In this document: piece by piece, positions 18,623 to 27,339 of the stretch
How positions within the stretch are numbered: position 1 is the first letter of the stretch
Layout: each line of letters opens with the position of its first letter
Assembly (NCBI RefSeq): GCF_014334135.1
Contig: NZ_CP060497.1
Coordinates: 6,014,001-6,078,000 of the forward strand
From: Olivibacter sp. SDN3
GTDB taxonomy: Bacteria > Bacteroidota > Bacteroidia > Sphingobacteriales > Sphingobacteriaceae
DNA length: 64,000 bases
Direction: 5' to 3'
Program-made: the position numbers and the translations under genes
The notes under the pieces: generated by a model
Seen by the model: only the letters and a program-made list of their open reading frames with translations
Told to the model about the DNA's origin: nothing
Database searches by the model: none

Positions 18623-18657
18623 CAAAAGTACATCTATACATGTGTTGCTCTGTCAAA
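18623..18657 (-). promoter_or_regulatory. Possible hemA promoter
   Basis: On the minus strand TACTTTTG (complement of 18623-18630) fits the Bacteroidota -7 box TAnnTTTG. A TTTG (complement of 18654-18657) lies 23 nt upstream, a little more than the usual 19-20. Transcription would begin about 30 nt before the hemA ATG. Confidence 0.45.
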
Positions 18658-18796
18658 ACTTTGTCAAACACACTTATTTAGAATGTTTTTAAATTAACTT
18701 CCACCCGGTTGATTGCAACTACAAAGAAATAAAATAATACGTATTTCGTAAACTAAATGTGAATTTTTTTCCCAATCGATAGTTTAAGTAAATTAT

Positions 18797-18804
18797 TAAG
18801 TTTG
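18797..18804 (+). promoter_or_regulatory. -7 box before the MFS gene
   Basis: TAAGTTTG is an exact TAnnTTTG box. No good -33 element is visible 19-20 nt upstream. Transcription would begin at about 18808-18812, which is after the first in-frame ATG (18806) and before the second (18824). This favours the second ATG as the MFS start. Confidence 0.5.
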
Positions 18805-18823
18805 CATGTCAAATATAATTTTC

Positions 18824-20059
18824 ATGCAGCAAACACCTACACAACAAACACCTACACAAAAGGTGATTACCTCTAACCAATCTGTTTCAAAAACCGTATA
18901 TCCCATTTTATTTACTGTCAGCTTTTCGCATTTGGTGAATGATATGTTACAATCGGTTATTCCATCTGTATACCCTCTTCTTAAAACAAGCTATGGTTTA
19001 AGTTTCACGCAAATAGGACTTATCACCTTAACCTATCAATTAATGGCTTCTATCCTGCAACCTTTCGTAGGATCTTTCACCGATAAAAAGCCCACTCCTT
19101 TCTCTCTACCGGTAGGCATGCTCTTCTCACTTGGGGGTATGATTGCTTTGGCAATGGCTTCTGATTTTGGCACTATTCTACTTGCTGTTAGCGTTGTGGG
19201 TATAGGCTCGTCCATCTTCCATCCAGAATCATCAAGGGTGGCTTACCTCGCTTCAGGAGGCAGGAGAGGACTCGCCCAATCTATTTTTCAAATCGGGGGA
19301 AATGCCGGAAGCGCTATCGGTCCGCTGGTTGTGGCATTACTCATTATACCGAATGGTCAATCGGCTATTTTATGGTTCGTACTCATTGCTTTAGTAGGCG
19401 TTATTGCACTACTAAAAGTGGGAACTTGGTATCGTGCTCATCTCATTGTCCGATCAAAAAAACAACAAGCAGTAAGTGAAATTGCACCAACACTATCGCC
19501 TTCACGTATTCGTTGGTCAATCATTATCTTGTTGGTGCTTATTTTTTCTAAATATTTTTATATGGCCAGCATGACCAGCTATTTTACCTTTTTCATGATA
19601 GATAAGTTCAACGTTTCAGTGCAGCAATCTCAAATATATCTTTTCGGTTTTCTTGCTGCTGTTGCTGCCGGCACCTTCTTTGGAGGCCCTTTGGGTGATC
19701 GATTTGGACGAAAATACATCATCTGGTTTTCCATTTTGGGAACATCACCTTTTGCATTATTCTTGCCTCATGCTAATCTATTCTGGACAGCAGTCCTTGC
19801 TATTGTTATCGGTTTTATACTAGCCTCGGCTTTCTCTGCAATCTTAGTTTATGCACAAGAGCTATTACCTGGAAAAGTAGGTATGATCTCTGGTTTATTT
19901 TTCGGCTTTGCCTTTGGCATGGGCGGGTTAGGATCTGCAGTTCTCGGAACAGTGGCAGACCATACCAGCATTAACTTTGTATTCAGTCTGTGTGCATACC
20001 TGCCCTTAATTGGTATATTAACCTACTTTCTCCCAAATGTTAAAAAACCAAAGCAATAA
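18824..20059 (+). CDS. MFS transporter of the Fsr (fosmidomycin resistance) type
   Basis: This 411-residue protein has about twelve membrane helices and belongs to the major facilitator superfamily. The segment SFSHLVNDMLQSVIPSVYPLLK, followed by SYGLSFTQIGLITLTYQL, is typical of the Fsr group of drug exporters, as are SSIFHPESSRVAYLASGGRRG and GPLGDRFGRKYI. The substrate cannot be read from sequence. The N-terminus contains a twice-repeated 15-bp unit coding QTPTQ. The ATG at 18806 would add six residues, but a -7 promoter box ends only 2 nt before it, so 18824 is preferred. Confidence 0.9.
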   Translation: MQQTPTQQTPTQKVITSNQSVSKTVYPILFTVSFSHLVNDMLQSVIPSVYPLLKTSYGLSFTQIGLITLTYQLMASILQPFVGSFTDKKPTPFSLPVGMLFSLGGMIALAMASDFGTILLAVSVVGIGSSIFHPESSRVAYLASGGRRGLAQSIFQIGGNAGSAIGPLVVALLIIPNGQSAILWFVLIALVGVIALLKVGTWYRAHLIVRSKKQQAVSEIAPTLSPSRIRWSIIILLVLIFSKYFYMASMTSYFTFFMIDKFNVSVQQSQIYLFGFLAAVAAGTFFGGPLGDRFGRKYIIWFSILGTSPFALFLPHANLFWTAVLAIVIGFILASAFSAILVYAQELLPGKVGMISGLFFGFAFGMGGLGSAVLGTVADHTSINFVFSLCAYLPLIGILTYFLPNVKKPKQ

Positions 20060-20100
20060 AAGAAAGGGGAAGCAACTTTTGGTTGCTTCCCCTTTCTTTT
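20058..20100. terminator. Bidirectional terminator between MFS gene and Skp gene
   Basis: A perfect 19-bp inverted repeat (20058-20076 with 20082-20100) with a 5-nt loop overlaps the MFS stop codon. Its A-rich left end and T-rich right end make it work in both directions. It lies between two convergent genes, 26 nt from the end of the Skp gene. Confidence 0.92.
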
Positions 20101-20126
20101 ATTGCCATCAAATTAATACTCAAAAA

Positions 20127-20759
20127 CTAATTTGCTGGTGGAATAGCAGGTTGTTGTTGTGTACCTGTTCCAGGAGCACCTGGAGCCGCACCACCATCGG
20201 GAGCTGGAGCAACAGGCTTAGCATTCGGATCAATACCTAATTTAGTTTTCACCTCTGAACTAATATCTTCTCCACCGTCAAAATAAATTGTTGCTGGCTG
20301 CGAGATATCCAATACGTAAGCATAACCCTTTTCTTTTGCTACCGCCTGAATAGCTTGCTCTGCTTTTTCAAAAACAGGCTGGAATACTTCCTCTCTCTTT
20401 TGGCCTACCTCTTGCTCTGCACGTTGCTGTATCTGCTGCATACGTTCTTCCATCTCCTGGATATCACCTTGCAATGCTTGCAACTCTTTCCCTACTTCTT
20501 CTTTATTCGCTTCACTAACTGTTTTCTGTTTGTCATAAAAAGCAGTAATCTTTTTCTGACGCTCAGCATCCATTTGCTGAATTTCTGTACGTTTCGTACC
20601 AACAAAACTTTCTAATGCTTCGTTAGCGGTTTTATACTCCGGCATCAGGAATAAAACTTCCTGTGTATTAATATGACCAATTTTTTGTTGAGCGTTTACC
20701 GCGCCAACGGCTAAAAATAATCCTGCAGCTACTAAAACCGACTTTAATAAATGTTTCAT
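20127..20759 (-). CDS. OmpH/Skp-family periplasmic chaperone (second copy)
   Basis: This 210-residue protein has a signal peptide (MKHLLKSVLVAAGLFLAVGAVNAQ), then the Skp start QKIGHINTQEVLFLMPEYKTA, a long coiled coil (about 45-125) and a short beta part. Skp chaperones hold unfolded outer-membrane proteins on their way to BamA. The last 35 residues are rich in Pro, Gly and Ala (KPVAPAPDGGAAPGAPG), a tail missing in the neighbouring paralogue. It is the last gene of the bamA cluster, with a strong terminator behind it. Confidence 0.93.
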   Translation of the reverse strand: MKHLLKSVLVAAGLFLAVGAVNAQQKIGHINTQEVLFLMPEYKTANEALESFVGTKRTEIQQMDAERQKKITAFYDKQKTVSEANKEEVGKELQALQGDIQEMEERMQQIQQRAEQEVGQKREEVFQPVFEKAEQAIQAVAKEKGYAYVLDISQPATIYFDGGEDISSEVKTKLGIDPNAKPVAPAPDGGAAPGAPGTGTQQQPAIPPAN

Positions 20760-20889
20760 TGATTTAATTTGTTTTTACTAGGCCCCTTAAGGCTATCTGA
20801 TTTGTTTAAGTTAATTACGTTTGAAATACCCAATATTTGCATAAATACAAGACACATACAATAATGGTGCAATTTTAAGCAAGTATTCC

Positions 20890-21426
20890 CTATTTTGCAA
20901 GTCCTTCCGGCTTATAACCTAATCTTGTGATGACATCATCGCTTCTATCCAGTTTTGGGTTGGAATATAAAAAGGTGACTTCACTTCCTTTATCCAATAC
21001 CATCTCAAGATTCTGGCTTTCCGCTACAGCCTGTATCGCTTTCGAAACGCGCTCCTGTATCGGCTTAATTAATTTCAATCGTTCCTGGTAAAGATCTCCT
21101 TCAAAACCAAATATCTTTCGTTGAAAATCCTTAGTCTCCCGCTCTTTCTGAACAATTTCATCTTCCCTTTTCTTACGCATATCATCACTTAACATGACCT
21201 GATCCTGCTGGTAAGCTTTATACATCTTTTCAATCTCGCTATAGCGCCCATCCACTTCTTTTTGCCATTTTTCAGACATATCTTCTAATTGCTTTTGCGC
21301 CGAAACATATTCCGGAATATGTTTCAGGATATATTCGCTATCTACATAAGCTAAACGCTGCGCAAACGCATATGTTCCTGTAATCAATAAAAAAGCAAAC
21401 GTAAATAATATTTTTTTAGTGTTCAT
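20890..21426 (-). CDS. OmpH/Skp-family periplasmic chaperone (first copy)
   Basis: This 178-residue protein has a signal peptide (MNTKKILFTFAFLLITGTYAFAQ), the Skp start RLAYVDSEYILKHIPEYVSA, a coiled coil of about 40-110 and an ending typical of the family (EVTFLYSNPKLDRSDDV). An ATG 9 nt upstream (21435) would add only MHI; I prefer the internal Met. It follows bamA after a 540-nt gap with a long palindrome. Tandem OmpH genes behind bamA are also found in Porphyromonas and other Bacteroidota. Confidence 0.93.
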   Translation of the reverse strand: MNTKKILFTFAFLLITGTYAFAQRLAYVDSEYILKHIPEYVSAQKQLEDMSEKWQKEVDGRYSEIEKMYKAYQQDQVMLSDDMRKKREDEIVQKERETKDFQRKIFGFEGDLYQERLKLIKPIQERVSKAIQAVAESQNLEMVLDKGSEVTFLYSNPKLDRSDDVITRLGYKPEGLAK

Positions 21427-21435
21427 AATATGCAA

Positions 21436-21967
21436 TTTAATCCTTCAATCAGTTCTTCTAAAGACAGGCATTAGACAAAATAGTTTAATCTCTTCTGCAA
21501 GAATCTTTGCCCCTATCTTTAGCTATTGATATACTCATCAAAATTTAATGCCAAAGATAATACCATAAATAGATAGTAAGCATAAAATTTAACATTTTTT
21601 AGCAATTCATTTTTTTCCCCAACACCCCAATAGCAAATTTCAGAACCGTTTGAGCAAGGCGTATCTATTGGAAAAAATGTAAGGTCCAATCTGGAAAGAC
21701 TAGTACGCGCTTCCACCGTCTTACCGGAGACACCTGAAACAAATGATCTGGAACCTTGACGCATCCGTGCTGTTCTGACAAAATATGTTGAAAAGCTCCT
21801 AATAAAATCGTAACATCTTCATGCTTGTTTCGGCCATTCATCAGGTATTTACCAGGTTTTTATCAGGTATTGATCAGGTTTACCTGATCAATACCTGATA
21901 AAAACCACTTAATATCCAATAAATATCCGAATTTGATGGGAAATTTTTAGGTATTTTATAACAATTC
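21436..21967. promoter_or_regulatory. Long intergenic region before the Skp genes
   Basis: This 530-nt gap between bamA and the first Skp gene has no credible protein-coding frame. On the minus strand TATCTTTG (complement of 21552-21559) is an exact -7 box about 115 nt before the Skp start, though no clear -33 box is found. Further upstream, at 21838-21906, lies the long palindrome described separately. The region probably holds a separate promoter for the chaperone pair. Confidence 0.4.
21838..21906. repeat. Perfect 25-bp palindrome with three copies of an 18-bp motif
   Basis: Positions 21855-21879 and 21882-21906 are perfect inverted copies of 25 bp separated by only TT. Inside, the motif ATCAGGTATTNANCAGGT occurs twice in direct order (21839-21856 and 21862-21879, two differences) and once inverted (21882-21899). 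No T run follows on either side, so it is not a normal terminator. It could be an operator for a dimeric regulator, a folded RNA element or a repeat family. It lies 60 nt behind bamA on the minus strand. Confidence 0.85.
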
Positions 21968-24532
21968 TTAATTAAACCCGCCCATCTGCTGCATAATACT
22001 GAAAGTAAACGGCTGCCGCCATTGGTTATCCGGTACACCAGGAATTGGATCAAAGGCATGACCATAGTCGATACCCAACAGTCCAAAAATTGGCAAGAAG
22101 ATCCGTGCACCAACCCCTACGGTACGCCGTACTTTAAAGGGATTGAAGTCTCTGAATTGATCCCAAGTATTACCGGCATCTGCAAAGCCCAATAAGAATA
22201 CCTTAGCCTGCTCATTCATCATCACCGGATAACGCAATTCCATCTGATAACGGGTATAAATTGGACTACCCGAGTTACGAGCGATAGTAATCTCATTATT
22301 ATTGGTCATACTTTCCGGTACAACCATACCATTGGTATAACCACGCATGGCTATAACTTCAGAGCCCTGTAAAAAATCAAAGCCCATCATACCATCACCC
22401 CCTAATTTGAAACGCTCGAAGGCCGATGTTCCTGTAACACTACTATATGAACCTATAAAACCGAACTGTGCTTGTGCTTTGAAAACCAATTTGCCGACTA
22501 TCGTCTGAAACCATTGTGAATCAAACTTCCATTTGTGGTACTCTACCCAACGGTAACGCTCATGATCTGGAGCCGTAGGATAGTTAATTTTGTTAAACAA
22601 CGAATACGGTGGCGTAGCCTGTACAGTAAAACGTAAATTTGAACCCGAAGTAGGAAAAATAGGGTCACTCAAAGAGTTACGGCTGATTTCTTGCGTTAAG
22701 TTGATATTATAAGAAGTACCATTAGCAAACAAGAAATATGAATTATAATTGTTCAACTTATACTGCTGCAAGTTGAGGGAATAATTAATCTGAAACAAAT
22801 AATCAGGCCATTTTAAACGCTTACCCAAGCTTAACGTAACACCGTTCATCCGAATACGCGGTGTGGTCTCGGTAATATGCTCCCTGCCTGTATAAGGGTC
22901 CCAACCACCTAAGGTGGACATCGAAGTGAAGGCGCTTACTCCAAAATATACCGGTTTCTTACCACCCAACCAAGGCTCGGAGAAGGAGAAGCTGAAGGAC
23001 TGATAAGACCGTCCACTAGTCTGCCCCCTAAGACTCAGCTTTTGTCCATCACCTCTCGGTAGTGGCCGCCAGGCCTTTCTATTGAAAAAATTAGCGGTGG
23101 AGAAATTATTAAAGGTTAGTCCTAAGGTACCAATGATACGCCCGGCGCCAAAACCTCCTGAAAGTTCTACCTGGTCAGATGGTTTTTCAGCCACCGTATA
23201 TTCAATATCAACCGTACCATCACCAGGGTTTGGTTTAGGCACCGGTGACGTTTTAGATTCGTCAAAATTACCCAGTGTGGCAATCTCCCGTATATCGCGC
23301 ATGATATTGGTTTTGGAAAACTTTTGCCCAGGCTTTGTCTGTAATTGTCTCCTGACCACTTTATCATTCGTTACATCATTTCCTTTTAATAGGATGCGAT
23401 TAACATCGTATTGCGGTCCTTCATACATGCGCATCTCCAGATCAATGGTATCACCATATACTTTTACCTGTACAGGATCCACCTGAAAGGTAAGATAACC
23501 ATCATCCATGTAATACGCGGAAACGTCAGCCCCTGTCTGCTTGGCACCGCCCAGTAACTTTGTATTTAGCTTTTCCTCACTAAACTCTTCTCCTTTTTCA
23601 ATACCTAGTATTTTCGTCAATTGCTCATCGGTATATTTTGCATTTCCAGACCAGGAAATATCCCCGAAATAATACTTAGGTCCTTCGTAAATATCGATAT
23701 CTATACGTACATTTTTACGATCTAACTGTGTTACAGAGTCGCGTAAAATAACCGCGTCACGATAACCTTTATCGCGCATTTTTGCTAAAAGAGCCTCCTT
23801 ACCTTCGTCATATTTCTCATAGTTAAATTTACCTGGCCCCCAAAATCTCCACCATCTCTTCTGTTTTACCTTTTTCAGGTATCGGTGCATCTTGTAATTG
23901 GAGAAATCTTTATTTCCGGTAAAATTGATTTTTTTTGCTTTTACTTTTTTATTCCGATTGACCTGCACTTGTAATATCTGGTTGTTAGCCTCGGTGCTGT
24001 CTTTCACTTGGGTGGTAGTAATATCGGGATATAAAAACCCTTTCTCTCTTAAATAACGACTAATGGTATTACGGGTAGTGTTTAATAAATTTTCATTAAT
24101 GATTTTACCCGTATTTTCATTTAAGCGTTTACGCACCTCTTCGGTCTGGCTCTTACTAAGTCCTTTTAAATCAATGCGTGTTAAACGGGGACGCTCCACT
24201 ACATCGATATTAAAAAAGATAGAATCGCCCTTTATCATGTCTACTGTAAGCTCCACGTTATCAAATAAGCCCTGCGCCCACAGATTTTTGATAGCATTGG
24301 ATGTTGCTTCTCCAGGCACCTCAATCCGATCTCCTATAGCCAATTTTGATATGGTAAGCAATACATCATTATCTAAAAACTGCGTACCGCTAATCGTTAC
24401 TCCTCCAATAATGTAATCTTTGGGATTCAAATAGCTAAGATCATCATCAGGTTTGGAAGATCTTCGAAACTGAGCAGAAGCTATCTGTGCCCCTATAACG
24501 TAAATACCTATTAAAAGAAAAAGTCGCTTCAT
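21968..24532 (-). CDS. bamA: Outer-membrane protein assembly factor BamA
   Basis: BamA inserts beta-barrel proteins into the outer membrane. The 854-residue precursor has a signal peptide (first 20 residues, ending IASA), five POTRA-like modules over about 35-450 (for example VVERPRLTRIDLKGLS and DIYEGPKYYFGDISWSGN), and a C-terminal 16-strand barrel. The barrel contains the diagnostic LRGY-like motif as MRGYTNG in the loop 6 region and ends FSIMQQMGGFN. It lies in the order nadK, porG, uppS, bamA, skp, skp, conserved in Bacteroidota. BamB-E partners are not encoded here. Confidence 0.96.
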   Translation of the reverse strand: MKRLFLLIGIYVIGAQIASAQFRRSSKPDDDLSYLNPKDYIIGGVTISGTQFLDNDVLLTISKLAIGDRIEVPGEATSNAIKNLWAQGLFDNVELTVDMIKGDSIFFNIDVVERPRLTRIDLKGLSKSQTEEVRKRLNENTGKIINENLLNTTRNTISRYLREKGFLYPDITTTQVKDSTEANNQILQVQVNRNKKVKAKKINFTGNKDFSNYKMHRYLKKVKQKRWWRFWGPGKFNYEKYDEGKEALLAKMRDKGYRDAVILRDSVTQLDRKNVRIDIDIYEGPKYYFGDISWSGNAKYTDEQLTKILGIEKGEEFSEEKLNTKLLGGAKQTGADVSAYYMDDGYLTFQVDPVQVKVYGDTIDLEMRMYEGPQYDVNRILLKGNDVTNDKVVRRQLQTKPGQKFSKTNIMRDIREIATLGNFDESKTSPVPKPNPGDGTVDIEYTVAEKPSDQVELSGGFGAGRIIGTLGLTFNNFSTANFFNRKAWRPLPRGDGQKLSLRGQTSGRSYQSFSFSFSEPWLGGKKPVYFGVSAFTSMSTLGGWDPYTGREHITETTPRIRMNGVTLSLGKRLKWPDYLFQINYSLNLQQYKLNNYNSYFLFANGTSYNINLTQEISRNSLSDPIFPTSGSNLRFTVQATPPYSLFNKINYPTAPDHERYRWVEYHKWKFDSQWFQTIVGKLVFKAQAQFGFIGSYSSVTGTSAFERFKLGGDGMMGFDFLQGSEVIAMRGYTNGMVVPESMTNNNEITIARNSGSPIYTRYQMELRYPVMMNEQAKVFLLGFADAGNTWDQFRDFNPFKVRRTVGVGARIFLPIFGLLGIDYGHAFDPIPGVPDNQWRQPFTFSIMQQMGGFN

Positions 24533-24647
24533 CGAAATTATTTATTGCCGCTAAAGTAAAATAAACAGTTGTTAATTTTTGTTAAACTATTTTTTTTCAA
24601 CCGTTTCTATTTTCAGCAATTACTATTTTTTTATTTTATCTATTCAA

Positions 24648-25388
24648 TTATTTTAGCTGTTCACTTGTTAAACCAAACCGACGTTCCCGGTTTTGGAATT
24701 CAAGTACCGCTTCGTATAAATCCGCACGCCTAAAGTCGGGCCATAGCTTGTCTGTAAAATAAAGCTCCGCATAAGCTAATTGCCAAAGCAAATAGTTACT
24801 GATACGTTTCTCGCCACTGGTTCTGATCATAAGTTCCGGATCCGGTAAAGGATATGAGTTCAAGTATTGCGCAAAGGTGGTTTCCGTAATATTATTTACA
24901 TCGACCTCTCCTTCAACAGCAGCTTTAGCGATTGATTTAACCGCATCCGTTATTTCCCACCTGGCACTGTAACTTAATGCCAGCGTAAGCGTACATTTTG
25001 TATTAGTGGAGGTATCTTCCATACACTTTTTTAATGATTTAACAGCTTTCGACGGCAATTCATCTAAATTGCCTATGGCATTCAGGCGTACGCCATTCTT
25101 CATCATGGTTCTCGTTTCCTTAGCAATAGAAGACACCAACAATTCCATTAAAGCTGTTACTTCTAGTTTTGGACGTTTCCAGTTTTCTGTAGAAAATGTG
25201 TATAAAGTTAAATAAGGCACACCCAAATCTACCGCTCCCTCCAGCACATCACGAACAGACTCTACTCCTTCCTTATGCCCAAATACACGTAATTTACCCT
25301 TTTCTTTTGCCCACCTTCCGTTACCATCCATTATAATAGCGATATGTTGGGGCAATTTATTGCGGTCAATCAATTCAATATTAGTCAT
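24648..25388 (-). CDS. uppS: Undecaprenyl diphosphate synthase (isoprenyl transferase)
   Basis: UppS adds cis-isoprene units to farnesyl diphosphate to make the lipid carrier for peptidoglycan and surface glycans. The 246-residue protein has the catalytic IIMDGNGRWAKEK (Asp21), GHKEGVESVRDVLEGA, LTLYTFSTENWKRP, and the substrate-binding ELMIRTSGEKRISNYLLWQ. Length is normal. It lies 8 nt behind porG and precedes bamA on the minus strand, an envelope-biogenesis operon. Confidence 0.97.
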   Translation of the reverse strand: MTNIELIDRNKLPQHIAIIMDGNGRWAKEKGKLRVFGHKEGVESVRDVLEGAVDLGVPYLTLYTFSTENWKRPKLEVTALMELLVSSIAKETRTMMKNGVRLNAIGNLDELPSKAVKSLKKCMEDTSTNTKCTLTLALSYSARWEITDAVKSIAKAAVEGEVDVNNITETTFAQYLNSYPLPDPELMIRTSGEKRISNYLLWQLAYAELYFTDKLWPDFRRADLYEAVLEFQNRERRFGLTSEQLK

Positions 25389-25396
25389 TTTCTAAA

Positions 25397-26221
25397 CTAG
25401 TTCCCTTTTATATAAATAGGACACCCTGCCCTGAATATTGCGTATGTCAACGTAAAATTTGCCAACATATAGGCGTCCCTCTTTCTTCCATCTCCGCGTT
25501 GTGTGCCTATCAATGTCTCATATGAAGGATCGATAAAATATCTACGCTGCGCTAAAGCTTCGTTTCCTAAAGCGTACCTTTCCGGAACGCCATCATATGC
25601 ACTGATATAGCTCCCACTAATATCATCTAAATAATCTGTAAAGGCTACCCGGTATCCAAACTCCACGCCTACACTCCAAGGTCCTTTTAGATTATATCGA
25701 AAACCGATACCAAAAGGTACGCTTACCTCAAACCTATTATATGTCACTCCTTCTGTTTGATAAGGATGAAGGTTAACCAAATCACCATCAAAATTATAAT
25801 TCTTTGGTTGAAAGTGAAAGCCCCCTACCCCCACAAATAGATAAGGTGTATATGAAACTCGGTTATACGAGGGCTCAAATTTAAAGAAATTAAACTCTCC
25901 AACGATAGACGCCTCATATAAAGATGTCTTAAAATACAATTTCTGCTGTTGGAGATGTTCGTTTGAGTTAGAAGAAGCGTCTCCCTGCACATTTGCCCGT
26001 ATAAAATTCATCCGAACCGCCCAGTGTCTACTCAGATTTTTCCTGATAAGTAAACCGATAGTCCAATCATTTATATTCAACGGATTATCTTGATTTAGCT
26101 CTCCCATATAGCCCGACATACCTCCACCCAAACCCAATTCCCAATCTTGAGCACTTACGTTGGTTATACACCCTGAAAGGAGTAAACAAACAAAAAGTGT
26201 TTTCTTCAGACTAGTAACCAT
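25397..26221 (-). CDS. porG: Type IX secretion outer-membrane protein PorG (DUF6089)
   Basis: This 274-residue protein has a signal peptide ending near NVSA|Q and an eight-strand-like outer-membrane barrel of the DUF6089 family (GLGGGMSGYMGELNQ, YTPYLFVGVGGFHFQPK, FGIGFRYNL, GVEFGYRVAFTDYLDDISG). PorG is the outer-membrane partner of the PorK/PorN rings in the type IX secretion system. In Porphyromonas gingivalis porG lies beside uppS and bamA, and the same order is found here between nadK and uppS, which decides the call over a generic porin. Confidence 0.87.
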   Translation of the reverse strand: MVTSLKKTLFVCLLLSGCITNVSAQDWELGLGGGMSGYMGELNQDNPLNINDWTIGLLIRKNLSRHWAVRMNFIRANVQGDASSNSNEHLQQQKLYFKTSLYEASIVGEFNFFKFEPSYNRVSYTPYLFVGVGGFHFQPKNYNFDGDLVNLHPYQTEGVTYNRFEVSVPFGIGFRYNLKGPWSVGVEFGYRVAFTDYLDDISGSYISAYDGVPERYALGNEALAQRRYFIDPSYETLIGTQRGDGRKRDAYMLANFTLTYAIFRAGCPIYIKGN

Positions 26222-26294
26222 TCATCCAAATAAAGTTGGTAAAGATAAAAGAATTAATTTATAATGAGCTATTAGAAATAATACACCCATCTAA

Positions 26295-27185
26295 TCAGTA
26301 ATTTCTAGTATCTAAACCCCAAAGCAGCTTTTGTCTCAATGTTCTGAAAAAGCTTTCATTCTTAAGTCGAATGAGATTCACAGCGAAATCCGCTTTACGA
26401 ATATGAATGTATATATTGGTTTTAACGGGACGTGTGTCCGAATCACAGGAAAAAAGAAATTCGTCGCTTCTACTTTCAACTTCTAAGCGTATAATGCTAC
26501 TATCTGACACAACTATTGGCCTAACATTTAAATTATGAGGTGAAATTGGCGTAATAATAAAGTTTCCTGATCCCGGCATTACGATAGGTCCTCCGCAACT
26601 CAATGAGTAGGCCGTTGATCCCGTAGGTGTGGCGATTATTAGACCGTCCGACCAATAAGAATTTAACAGTTCATCGTTTACATAAGCATGAACTGTCATC
26701 ATGGCCGAGCTGTCTTTTTTAACAAGTGTGATATCGTTCAGGGCAAAACAAAGGTCTTTCTTATTTTTATGCGCTTCACTGGATGTATAAGAGCTCAAGA
26801 GAACCCGCCTTTCGATATCATAATTACCCAATAACAGTTCCCGAAAAGCGTCCTTTATATTGTCTTTCCCGATACTTGCCAAAAAACCTAATCTACCAAA
26901 ATTTATTCCCGTTACGGGAATTGTACTATCGGCGATAATGGATACTGCAGCAAGCATTGTACCATCACCTCCAAGGCTTAACATAAACTTAATATCAGGT
27001 GGAAGATCGCTATTCGATTGAAAGGCGTGTATGGATTGAGGATAGTCTATTTTGTCAACAAGAAATTCTCTAAAAGGGAGGTAAACCCATACTTCGATTG
27101 CTTCCTCGGCCATCAGGTCAAATAATTCTTGAACGTATTGAATAACCTGATTTTGGAACTCTCTACCATACACGGCTATTTTCAT
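26295..27185 (-). CDS. nadK: NAD kinase
   Basis: NadK phosphorylates NAD to NADP. The 296-residue protein shows the nucleotide motif LSLGGDGTMLAA (GGDGT at 72-76), GINFGRLGFLA, and the NAD-binding SDGLIIATPTGSTAYSLSCGG, followed by the conserved PISPHNLNVRPIV. Length is standard. It is first or second in the cluster nadK, porG, uppS, bamA, with 73 nt to porG and 154 nt from the CBS gene. Confidence 0.97.
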   Translation of the reverse strand: MKIAVYGREFQNQVIQYVQELFDLMAEEAIEVWVYLPFREFLVDKIDYPQSIHAFQSNSDLPPDIKFMLSLGGDGTMLAAVSIIADSTIPVTGINFGRLGFLASIGKDNIKDAFRELLLGNYDIERRVLLSSYTSSEAHKNKKDLCFALNDITLVKKDSSAMMTVHAYVNDELLNSYWSDGLIIATPTGSTAYSLSCGGPIVMPGSGNFIITPISPHNLNVRPIVVSDSSIIRLEVESRSDEFLFSCDSDTRPVKTNIYIHIRKADFAVNLIRLKNESFFRTLRQKLLWGLDTRNY

Positions 27186-27339
27186 CAGATAGTTTATTTT
27201 TAAATGACAATGAACCTTACACGAGTTGTATCTTTTTTATTTCCTTCTGTGAGTGACAGCTCATGCAGGTTTCATCGAGATAATTATTTTTTCTGCTATT
27301 TATTTCATTAAACTGGTGAGCAGATGGTATAGGCTGCGC

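Noticed and set aside
21519-21764. Open frame of 81 codons on the minus strand in the gap before the Skp genes
   Set aside because: No signal, domain or conserved pattern, and a promoter-like box lies inside it.
21838-21906. Palindrome as end of an insertion sequence or as a rho-independent terminator
   Set aside because: No transposase or target duplication is nearby, and no T run follows either arm.
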